Source of the DNA: an uncultured Clostridium sp. | GTDB lineage: Bacteria; Bacillota; Clostridia; Lachnospirales; Lachnospiraceae | Assembly (NCBI GenBank): GCA_902464345.1 | Contig: CABQJA010000015.1 | Coordinates: forward strand, 1 to 21,208 | Direction of reading: 5' to 3' | Length of the DNA stretch: 21,208 nucleotides | Part shown: positions 15,215-21,208 of the stretch, piece after piece | Numbering within the stretch: the stretch's first letter is position 1 | Layout: each line of letters opens with the position of its first letter | Notes under the pieces: generated by a model | What the model was told of the DNA's origin: nothing | The model's database searches: none | What the model saw: only the letters and a program-made list of their open reading frames with translations | Translations under genes and position numbers: made by a program

Positions 15215-17029
15215 TTATTCACTGTCCAGCTTTAAGACACTCATAAATGCCTTCTGCGGAATCTCGACGTTTCCTACCTGCCGCATCCGCTTCTTGCCTT
15301 CCTTCTGCTTTTCCAGCAGCTTCCGCTTTCTGGAAATATCACCGCCGTAGCACTTGGCAAGAACATCCTTCCGCATTGCCTTTACGGTCTCACGGGCAAT
15401 GACCTTGCCTCCGATTGCTGCCTGAATCGGAATCTCGAACAGATGTCGCGGAATCTCTTCCTTCAGCTTCTCACACATCTTTCTGCCCCGCTCATATGCA
15501 CCATCCGCATGTACAATGAAGGACAGCGCATCGACCTCTTCCCGGTTGATCAGGATATCCAGCTTCACCAGCTTCGACTGCTTATATTCCTTCATCTCAT
15601 AATCAAAGGAAGCATAGCCTCTGGATCTGGATTTTAACACATCAAAGAAATCATAAATAATCTCATTTAACGGCATCTCATACTTTAATAATGCACGCGT
15701 TTCTTCCATATACTCCATACTGATATATATACCGCGCCGTTCCTGACACAGCTGCATGATCGGTCCGACGAAGTCCTTCGTCACCATGATCTCTGCCGAT
15801 ACGAATGGTTCTTCCATATAATCGATCTCGGACGGATCCGGCAGATTCGACGGATTGGTCAGCTCGATCATCTCACCGTTGGTCTTATGCACCCTGTAAA
15901 CAACACCCGGAGCTGTCGTTACCAGATCCAGATTATACTCCCGCTCCAGACGTTCCTGTATGATCTCCAGATGCAGAAGTCCCAGAAATCCACACCGGAA
16001 TCCGAATCCCAGTGCAATCGAGGTCTCCGGCTCAAACTGCAGGGCCGCATCATTTAACTGAAGCTTCTCCAGTGCATCCCGTAAATCCGGATATTTCGCT
16101 CCATCGGCCGGGTAAAGACCACAGTATACCATCGGATTGACCTTCTTATATCCCGGAAGTGGTTCCGCACAAGGCCGGTCTGCCTCCGTTACCGTATCAC
16201 CCACCTGTGTATCCTTTACATTCTTTAAGCTGGCTGTAATATAGCCTACCATGCCGGCAGACAGCTCCTCGCCCGGAATAAACTGACCGGCACCGAAAAT
16301 ACCGACCTCTACGACCTCTTCCTCTGCTCCGGTTGCCATCATCCGGATCCGGGTGCCCTTCTTCACACAGCCGTTCTTGATCCGGCAGAAAATAATAACG
16401 CCCTTATACGGATCATAAATACTGTCAAAGATCAGTGCCTGCAACGGTGCCTCCGGATCTCCGGTCGGAGCCGGGATCTTCTTCACGATCTGCTCCAGCA
16501 CCTCTTTTACATTTAATCCGGTCTTGGCTGAAATTAACGGTGCATCCTGTGCTTCCAGTCCGATCACGTCCTCGATCTCATCCTTCACCCGCTCCGGCTC
16601 GGCACTTGGCAGATCGATCTTATTAATCACCGGCATGACCTCCAGATCATGGTCCAGTGCCAGATAAACATTCGCCAGTGTCTGTGCCTCGATACCCTGT
16701 GCAGCATCTACTACCAGCACAGCACCTTCACACGCCGCCAGACTTCTGGATACCTCATAATTAAAATCCACATGTCCCGGCGTATCGATCAGGTTAAAAA
16801 TATACTCTTCTCCGTCATCTGCTTTATATACAGTCCGGACCGCCTGTGCCTTGATCGTAATACCACGTTCCCGCTCCAGATCCATATTATCCAGCACCTG
16901 CGCCTGCATTTCGCGGCTGGTCAGCAGTCCTGTCATCTCGATGATCCGGTCTGCCAGCGTGGACTTTCCATGGTCAATATGCGCTATGATACAAAAATTT
17001 CGAATCTTGCTCTGATCTATATGAGACAT
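15215..17029 (-). CDS. lepA: Elongation factor 4 (LepA), ribosome-associated GTPase
   Basis: A 604-residue translational GTPase related to EF-G, acting on the ribosome in initiation/biogenesis and back-translocation. The P-loop is A-H-I-D-H-G-K-S at 16-23, the G3 motif D-T-P-G-H-V-D-F at 82-89 and the G4 motif N-K-I-D at 136-139. EF-G-like domains II, III and V follow, then the LepA-specific C-terminal domain with K-R-M-R-Q-V-G-N-V-E-I-P-Q-K-A-F. The start is the ATG at 17029 with GGAGG seven bases upstream; a TTG 24 bases further upstream is not supported. In Bacillus subtilis lepA and hemW also precede hrcA, so the order is conserved. Confidence 0.97.
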   Translation of the reverse strand: MSHIDQSKIRNFCIIAHIDHGKSTLADRIIEMTGLLTSREMQAQVLDNMDLERERGITIKAQAVRTVYKADDGEEYIFNLIDTPGHVDFNYEVSRSLAACEGAVLVVDAAQGIEAQTLANVYLALDHDLEVMPVINKIDLPSAEPERVKDEIEDVIGLEAQDAPLISAKTGLNVKEVLEQIVKKIPAPTGDPEAPLQALIFDSIYDPYKGVIIFCRIKNGCVKKGTRIRMMATGAEEEVVEVGIFGAGQFIPGEELSAGMVGYITASLKNVKDTQVGDTVTEADRPCAEPLPGYKKVNPMVYCGLYPADGAKYPDLRDALEKLQLNDAALQFEPETSIALGFGFRCGFLGLLHLEIIQERLEREYNLDLVTTAPGVVYRVHKTNGEMIELTNPSNLPDPSEIDYMEEPFVSAEIMVTKDFVGPIMQLCQERRGIYISMEYMEETRALLKYEMPLNEIIYDFFDVLKSRSRGYASFDYEMKEYKQSKLVKLDILINREEVDALSFIVHADGAYERGRKMCEKLKEEIPRHLFEIPIQAAIGGKVIARETVKAMRKDVLAKCYGGDISRKRKLLEKQKEGKKRMRQVGNVEIPQKAFMSVLKLDSE

Positions 17030-17064
17030 TCTGTTTCCTCCGTAATGGTTCAATTGCTAGAGGT

Positions 17065-17093
17065 AGTATAACACGGTTTTTCCATTTTTTCCA
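17065..17093 (-). promoter_or_regulatory. Probable sigma-A promoter of lepA-hemW
   Basis: On the minus strand TGGAAA (17088-17093; 4 of 6 to consensus) is followed after 17 bases by TATACT (17065-17070; 5 of 6), with a TG one base upstream giving an extended -10. It lies about 36 bases before the lepA ATG, in the 130-base region shared with the divergent sigG. I could not identify a convincing sigma-F or sigma-G promoter for sigG in the same region. Confidence 0.6.
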
Positions 17094-17159
17094 TCGTATA
17101 AATCTATTTCATTTCGTAAATCCTTATATTTAGAAGTCATTCATCTGGAGGAAAATCTT

Positions 17160-17954
17160 ATGGCACTGAACAAAGTGGATTTGTGCGGAAGAAATACTTC
17201 CAAGCTTCCATTGCTGAGCAATGAAGAAAAGGAGCAGCTGTTTATACAGATGGAACAGGGTGACCCACATGCCAGAGAGCAGCTGATCGAAGGTAATTTA
17301 CGTCTGGTCTTAAGCGTGATCCAGCGTTTTTCCGGAAATTCCGAGCATGCGGATGACCTGTTTCAGATCGGCTGTATCGGTCTCATGAAGGCCATTGATA
17401 ACTTCGACCGCTCCTTAAATGTCCGATTCTCAACCTATGCAGTTCCCATGATCATGGGCGAGTGCAAGCGGTATCTCCGGGATTCCAATTCCATCCGTGT
17501 CTCCCGTTCTCTGCGGGATATTGCCTATAAAGCAATCTATGCCAAGGAGCAGTTTCTTCGCATCCATGATAAGGAGCCTACCATTGAAGAGCTATCCGAG
17601 GCGATCGGTTATGACAAAGAAACCGTAGTAACCGCTCTGGATGCCATTTCAAGTCCGCTCTCCCTCTATGAACCGGTCTATCAGGAGGGCGGTGATCATC
17701 TGTATCTGATGGATCAGGTGCGGGATAAGAAATGTACAGAGGAGGCATGGCTCGAAGAAATATCCCTGAAAGAAGCAGTGAAACGTCTGCCTGAAAGAGA
17801 AAAAGATATTATCCGGCTCCGTTTTTTCGAAGGCAGAACCCAGACCGAGGTTGCCGAAGAGATCTCCATTTCCCAGGCACAGGTCAGCCGTCTGGAAAAA
17901 GGAGCACTCCGGCACATGAAAAAGTATTTATCAGGAGACCATTTCCCGCTTTAA
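17160..17954 (+). CDS. sigG: Forespore-specific RNA polymerase sigma factor SigG
   Basis: A 264-residue sigma-70 family factor of the late forespore. The N-terminal N-K-V-D-L-C-G-x-x-T-S-K-L-P is the SigG signature. Region 2 includes E-G-N-L-R-L-V-L-S-V-I-Q-R-F, D-L-F-Q-I-G-C-I-G-L-M-K-A-I-D-N-F and F-S-T-Y-A-V-P-M-I-M-G-E. Region 3 begins at R-V-S-R-S-L-R-D-I-A-Y-K-A. The region 4 helix-turn-helix is Q-T-E-V-A-E-E-I-S-I-S-Q-A-Q-V-S-R-L-E-K. GGAGG lies eight bases before the ATG. The gene is the only plus-strand gene here and points toward sigE, overlapping its 3' end by 24 bases; in Bacillus and most clostridia sigG follows sigE on the same strand. No terminator is visible at the junction. 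No anti-sigma gene is in the window. Confidence 0.97.
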   Translation: MALNKVDLCGRNTSKLPLLSNEEKEQLFIQMEQGDPHAREQLIEGNLRLVLSVIQRFSGNSEHADDLFQIGCIGLMKAIDNFDRSLNVRFSTYAVPMIMGECKRYLRDSNSIRVSRSLRDIAYKAIYAKEQFLRIHDKEPTIEELSEAIGYDKETVVTALDAISSPLSLYEPVYQEGGDHLYLMDQVRDKKCTEEAWLEEISLKEAVKRLPEREKDIIRLRFFEGRTQTEVAEEISISQAQVSRLEKGALRHMKKYLSGDHFPL

Positions 17955-18662
17955 GCGTTTAATGATCTTCTTCTCCAACCGTGATATGTAGGATTGCGAG
18001 ATTCCAAGCATATCCGCCACCTCCTTCTGCGTCAGCTCTTCTCCGCTCTCGGAGGTCAGTCCAAACCGGAGTTCAATGATCAGTCGCTCCCGGGGTGTCA
18101 GTACGGATAATGCTCTCCGGAGCATTTTCCGGTCCACCTCGTCCTCAATATCACGGTAAATCACATCCTCATCCGTTCCCAGAATATCTGACAGCAGTAG
18201 CTCGTTTCCATCCCAGTCCACATTTAAAGGCTCATCGATCGAGACCTCCATCTTGGTCTTATTCGTTCTCCGAAGATGCATCAAAATCTCATTTTCAATG
18301 CAGCGGGAGGCATAGGTGGCCAGCTTGATCTTTTTATCCGGCACAAAGGTGTTGATTGCTTTGATCAGGCCAATGGTACCGATCGAGATCAGATCCTCCA
18401 CCCCAACCCCTGTATTATCAAACTTCTTTGCGATATATACGACCAGGCGCAGATTATGCTCGATCAGAATGCTTTTGGCCTCTCCCTCCTCGGATGTTCC
18501 CATCTTTCGCAGGAGCTTCTGCTCCTGTGCCGCATCTAATGGCGGAGGCAGGATCTCCGAACCCCCTATATAATGAATCTCTCCCCTGGGCGGAAAGAAA
18601 AGCCCCGCAAACCTTCCGACCATTGTGAATTTAAACTGCTCATTACTGACTACCTGCAACAT
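17931..18662 (-). CDS. sigE: Mother-cell RNA polymerase sigma factor SigE (pro-sigma-E)
   Basis: A 243-residue precursor of the early mother-cell sigma factor. The pro-sequence ends around H30/Y31, by alignment with the Bacillus subtilis cleavage region at Y-Y-I-G-G-S-E. Mature protein has L-P-P-P-L, region 2 with E-H-N-L-R-L-V-V-Y-I-A-K-K-F, D-L-I-S-I-G-T-I-G-L-I-K-A and F-x-P-D-K-K-I-K-L-A-T-Y-A-S-R-C-I-E-N-E-I, and a region 4 helix-turn-helix ending S-Q-S-Y-I-S-R-L-E-K. The ATG at 18662 has GGGAGG seven bases upstream; an ATG at 18677 contains that site and is rejected. It overlaps the end of spoIIGA by 13 bases, so protease and substrate are made together. The 3' end overlaps sigG on the other strand. 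Confidence 0.97.
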   Translation of the reverse strand: MLQVVSNEQFKFTMVGRFAGLFFPPRGEIHYIGGSEILPPPLDAAQEQKLLRKMGTSEEGEAKSILIEHNLRLVVYIAKKFDNTGVGVEDLISIGTIGLIKAINTFVPDKKIKLATYASRCIENEILMHLRRTNKTKMEVSIDEPLNVDWDGNELLLSDILGTDEDVIYRDIEDEVDRKMLRRALSVLTPRERLIIELRFGLTSESGEELTQKEVADMLGISQSYISRLEKKIIKRLKREMVS

Positions 18663-19573
18663 ATTGTTTCCTCCCATTCTAAGATCCTTTCCTGCAGCAG
18701 AAGCTGATACCGTTGATCGTCCGAAAGCGGAGTCGGACTGATTCCTACCACTACATTTCTGCGGACACTCTCCTGTCGGTTATGTCTGAGCATCATTGCA
18801 TTACACACGATTCCCAGCAGCTCCCCTTGTTCATTGCCTACCGAGCAATACGGAATCCATCGGATCCCGGAGAGTCCCTGTTCTGCAATCTGATCATAAT
18901 CGATCCTGCCGGTTGCCAGATAGGTCTGCACCAGACTCCGATATTCCTCTGATAATAAAGGGCAGATCCACTCGGCTTCCGCCAGCACTACCGGCTGATG
19001 ACTGACCGGATCGGTCAGAAAGTTTCCGGTATCCAGAAGTCCCCTGCCCTTTATATGATTATCCTTCCAGTATAAAACCACCTGATAATACGGATTCCTC
19101 CACTCTTCCCGGATACCTGCCGCCCCGGTTCCCAGGATTCCGAATATAGCACCACCGGCAAGCACCAGAATTGTAAGCCCCCGGATTCCCAGACCGCTTC
19201 CGGCACAGAGCCGGTTAATATATGTACCAAGTCCGGTCCCCAGGTATAACCAGTTCATAATCCCTCCCAGCAGGAAGGTTACCACCAGCATACAGAGATA
19301 GCTTTTTACCGTCTCCCATACCGAATGCGGTGAGAATGCCAGCCAGCACATGAGCAGTCCCATAACTCCATAGCCCAGAACCGCATAAAGCCAGGCTTTG
19401 GGCACCGGAATCCATACAAGAATCGTTACAAGAAAGGCTCCGCTCAGTGCCGCGATCAGCTGCCGCCACCACACCGGATGCTTTCTGCACAATTTACCGG
19501 TCAGCCAGAGTATCCATGCATCCATTCCAAAATTGATCAAAAATAAAACATCCAGATAGATTTTATACTTCAC
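18650..19573 (-). CDS. spoIIGA: Sporulation sigma-E factor-processing peptidase SpoIIGA
   Basis: A 307-residue membrane-bound aspartic protease that cleaves pro-sigma-E at the asymmetric septum. The N-terminal half has about five hydrophobic segments (roughly 8-25, 36-55, 58-80, 90-110 and 130-150). The soluble C-terminal domain contains the G-R-G-L-L-D-T-G-N motif with the catalytic aspartate at D181, close to D183 of the Bacillus subtilis protein, and a later P-Y-C-S-V-G motif. Activation in Bacillus requires the forespore signal protein SpoIIR, which is not encoded here. The start is GTG with GGGAGG six bases upstream. It is the first gene of the spoIIGA-sigE unit. Confidence 0.96.
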   Translation of the reverse strand: MKYKIYLDVLFLINFGMDAWILWLTGKLCRKHPVWWRQLIAALSGAFLVTILVWIPVPKAWLYAVLGYGVMGLLMCWLAFSPHSVWETVKSYLCMLVVTFLLGGIMNWLYLGTGLGTYINRLCAGSGLGIRGLTILVLAGGAIFGILGTGAAGIREEWRNPYYQVVLYWKDNHIKGRGLLDTGNFLTDPVSHQPVVLAEAEWICPLLSEEYRSLVQTYLATGRIDYDQIAEQGLSGIRWIPYCSVGNEQGELLGIVCNAMMLRHNRQESVRRNVVVGISPTPLSDDQRYQLLLQERILEWEETICCR

Positions 19574-19719
19574 TGCCCGCCTCCCATCCTTTTCTGTATT
19601 CTACATCCATCCGTCTGCGATTCCTGTCTCATTCTGGCTGGCAATTCCGATGTTTTACGACCATTCCTCCACCGTATATGATTTCCACCACCGCATAGCT
19701 TTTCCCTATCGTCACAACG
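19574..19719. other. Leader region of spoIIGA between the ftsZ terminator and the GTG start
   Basis: About 146 bases that should carry the spoIIGA-sigE promoter. I see no strong promoter. A weak candidate on the minus strand is GAGACA (19625-19630) and TAGAAT (19598-19603), separated by 21 bases, which recalls the overlong spacer of the Spo0A-activated spoIIG promoter of Bacillus. A sequence matching the Spo0A box TGNCGAA at six of seven positions (TGACGAT) is at 19708-19714, but it lies further upstream than usual. These assignments are tentative. Confidence 0.25.
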
Positions 19720-19760
19720 CAAAAAGCTCCGGGACAACTGTTACCAGTTATCCCGGAGCT
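19720..19760 (-). terminator. Intrinsic terminator of ftsZ
   Basis: A 16-base stem with one mismatch (19725-19740 with 19745-19760) and a 4-base loop, GC-rich at its base, followed on the minus strand by a short run of U. It lies 60 bases after the ftsZ stop and insulates spoIIGA-sigE from ftsZ transcription. The plus-strand side has no T-run, so it is a one-way terminator. Confidence 0.9.
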
Positions 19761-19820
19761 CTGAATTCTAAACTCTGTCTGCTAATACTCTGAGATCGAT
19801 CATATCGGAGAGCATTCTGA

Positions 19821-21050
19821 TTATTTTCTCTTTAAGAATGTAGGAATTACAATTCCACCCTCTGCCTTTGGCTTAGCCGGAGCTTTTCTCTCAACCGGCT
19901 GTGGCTGAGTCGCGGTCGGCTTCGGTGCCTGAACTGCAGATGTACTTCTGCCATCTAAGAAGGAAGGCTTTGCTGCTGCAGATACCGGCTGTACCGGTGT
20001 CGGCTGTACACCACCGGTTGCAAGTGCCTGATTCGCATAGGTCGGGCCACTCTGTACGGTCGTCTTTCTAGGTGTAGCTATACCTGCCATTGTCGGCTTC
20101 GGTGCATCAATACCGGTAGCAATAATTGTAATACTTAATTCATCGGTGCTTGCTTCTGCATCAACGGTACCGAAGATAATATTAACATCATCACCGGCAA
20201 TCTCAGATGCATAGGAAACTGCCTCGCTGGTATCCATGATTCCAACATCTCCGGAGAAGTTGATAATAATATCGGTTGCACCGGATACGGTGGTCTCTAA
20301 TAATGGGCTGTCCATAGCCTGCTTGATCGCTTCTACAGCCTTGTTCTCACCGGATGCCTTACCAATACCGATGTGTGCGATACCCTTGTCACGCATAACG
20401 GTCTGAATATCCGCAAAGTCCAGATTGATCAGACCCGGCTTATTGATCAGGTCGGTTACGCCCTGTACGCCCTGCTGTAATACTTCATCCGCCTTCTTCA
20501 ACGCTTCCGGAATAGAAGTATTCTTGCTGCAGATCTGTAACAGCTTGTCATTCGGAATTACGATCAGAGTATCTACATTCTGACGTAACTGCTCAATACC
20601 TGCCAGTGCGTTGTTCATTCTTGGCTTTCCTTCGAACTTAAACGGCTTCGTTACTACACCAACCGTTAAGATACCAAGGTTCTTGGCCATCTCTGCAATC
20701 TTCGGTGCTGCACCGGTTCCGGTTCCGCCACCCATACCACAGGTAACGAATACCATATTGGCCTCTTTGATCATATCTACGATCTCTTCCCGGTTTTCCT
20801 CTACTGCCTGAGCGCCTACCTCCGGCTTCGCTCCGGCACCAAGTCCCTTGGTCAGCTTCTCACCGATCTGAACCTTTGTTGTTGCTTTATTCAATGCAAG
20901 AGCCTGCTTGTCTGTATTTACAGCAATCAGTTCTACTCCCTCTACATTTTCATCTATCATTCTGTTGACCGCATTATTACCTGCGCCTCCCACACCGATT
21001 ACAAGAATCTTAGCAGGTGTTTTCTCTTCTTTAGACTCGATTTCGATCAC
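19821..21050 (-). CDS. ftsZ: Cell division protein FtsZ
   Basis: A 409-residue tubulin-like GTPase that forms the Z-ring and in sporulation the polar septum. From the GTG start the protein begins with I-E-I-E-S-K and quickly enters A-K-I-L-V-I-G-V-G-G-A-G-N-N-A-V-N-R-M. The tubulin signature G-G-G-T-G-T-G lies at 107-113, and the T7-loop N-L-D-F-A-D is at about 210-215. After about residue 325 comes a Pro/Ala/Thr-rich linker of about 70 residues and the C-terminal peptide I-P-T-F-L-K-R-K, which binds FtsA/SepF-type partners. The GTG at 21050 has AAGGAGG eight bases upstream. An in-frame ATG at 21074 would add eight residues but has a poorer site. It has its own promoter and terminator. Confidence 0.96.
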   Translation of the reverse strand: MIEIESKEEKTPAKILVIGVGGAGNNAVNRMIDENVEGVELIAVNTDKQALALNKATTKVQIGEKLTKGLGAGAKPEVGAQAVEENREEIVDMIKEANMVFVTCGMGGGTGTGAAPKIAEMAKNLGILTVGVVTKPFKFEGKPRMNNALAGIEQLRQNVDTLIVIPNDKLLQICSKNTSIPEALKKADEVLQQGVQGVTDLINKPGLINLDFADIQTVMRDKGIAHIGIGKASGENKAVEAIKQAMDSPLLETTVSGATDIIINFSGDVGIMDTSEAVSYASEIAGDDVNIIFGTVDAEASTDELSITIIATGIDAPKPTMAGIATPRKTTVQSGPTYANQALATGGVQPTPVQPVSAAAKPSFLDGRSTSAVQAPKPTATQPQPVERKAPAKPKAEGGIVIPTFLKRK

Positions 21051-21116
21051 AGTTATGTCCTCCTTAATCTTCATTCATTCCATTGTGCTCCGAACAGGCA
21101 CATATACCTATCCTTT

Positions 21117-21145
21117 ATAATATAATTTTTTTACCAAAATTTCAA
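21117..21145 (-). promoter_or_regulatory. Sigma-A-type promoter of ftsZ
   Basis: On the minus strand TTGAAA (21140-21145; 5 of 6) is followed by a 17-base A/T-rich spacer and TATTAT (21117-21122; 5 of 6). It lies between the end of the upstream reading frame and ftsZ, about 65 bases before the GTG start. Confidence 0.75.
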
Positions 21146-21152
21146 CTGAAAG

Positions 21153-21208
21153 TTATTGATTTTCACGAAAAATCACGTCACCCTTTTCCAGACTGTAGTC
21201 TTTCATAT
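21153..21208 (-). CDS. 3' end of an upstream gene, partial (possibly the FtsQ/DivIB end)
   Basis: On the minus strand the window edge enters a frame that reads M-K-D-Y-S-L-E-K-G-D-V-I-F-R-E-N-Q before TAA at 21153-21155. The leading ATG has no visible start context inside the window, so these are best read as the last codons of a gene extending beyond it. The position before ftsZ and the charged C-terminal style would suit a division protein such as FtsQ/DivIB, but 17 residues are too few to identify it. Confidence 0.45.
   Translation of the reverse strand, partial: MKDYSLEKGDVIFRENQ

Noticed and set aside
15172..15222. Extended HemW start overlapping lepA
   Set aside because: The added residues are a basic low-complexity stretch, and the ATG at 15171 has a strong GGAGG at the right distance.
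17096..17125. GTATA as a possible sigma-F/G -35 element before sigG
   Set aside because: No matching -10 sequence occurs at the expected spacing, so I did not call a forespore promoter.
19629..19715. Small 28-codon frame (GTG start) in the spoIIGA leader
   Set aside because: Its only upstream purine run lies within the ftsZ terminator stem and is too distant; there is no other coding evidence. Conservation in relatives would revive it.
1..21208. Search for a new defence, mobile or secondary-metabolite system, CRISPR array or RNA gene
   Set aside because: All long minus-strand frames, and sigG on the plus strand, belong to well-known housekeeping or sporulation families; no repeats with spacers, transposase motifs or tRNA/rRNA sequences were seen.

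Overview
The window looks like a chromosomal core region of an endospore-forming Firmicute of class Clostridia, most likely Lachnospiraceae. The evidence is the sporulation module spoIIGA-sigE with sigG, a CIRCE/HrcA-controlled dnaK operon, Gram-positive-type DnaK and ThiI proteins, and the family-typical gene content. The family assignment is inference from gene content and protein style; no 16S or database search was possible. Almost everything is on the minus strand. Only sigG is on the plus strand. Gene density is very high and no gap exceeds 300 bases.

Layout, in minus-strand transcription order. (1) 21208-19721: the last codons of an unidentified upstream gene, a sigma-A-type promoter, ftsZ (probably GTG start at 21050), and a strong intrinsic terminator. 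(2) 19720-17931: a leader without a clear promoter, then spoIIGA and sigE, overlapping by 13 bases. SpoIIGA is the membrane aspartic protease that activates pro-sigma-E. (3) 17160-17954, plus strand: sigG, convergent with sigE, with 3' ends overlapping by 24 bases and no room for a terminator. (4) 17093-14017: a promoter divergent from sigG, then lepA and hemW. (5) 13985-17: a sigma-A promoter with a perfect CIRCE operator, then a ten-gene co-directional cluster: hrcA, grpE, dnaK, dnaJ, prmA, rsmE, a cysteine desulfurase (nifZ-like), thiI, mtaB and a yfhO-family membrane protein. Gaps are short or genes overlap.

How the genes work together. HrcA represses its own operon through CIRCE. GrpE, DnaK and DnaJ form the Hsp70 chaperone machine. 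PrmA and RsmE methylate ribosomal protein L11 and 16S rRNA. The cysteine desulfurase supplies sulfur to ThiI for s4U8 in tRNA, and MtaB makes ms2t6A37 in tRNA. The order hrcA-grpE-dnaK-dnaJ-prmA-rsmE-mtaB is the known Bacillus subtilis arrangement; here a sulfur-relay pair is inserted before mtaB and a yfhO gene is appended.

I see no defence system, mobile element, CRISPR array, rRNA/tRNA gene or wholly unfamiliar gene cluster. The items most worth a second look are the inverted, 3'-overlapping sigG; the roughly 265-residue Ala/Glu/Lys/Pro-rich extension on GrpE; an 18-bp in-frame tandem repeat spanning the stop codon of the cysteine desulfurase; and a 14-bp hairpin without a U-tract between dnaK and dnaJ.
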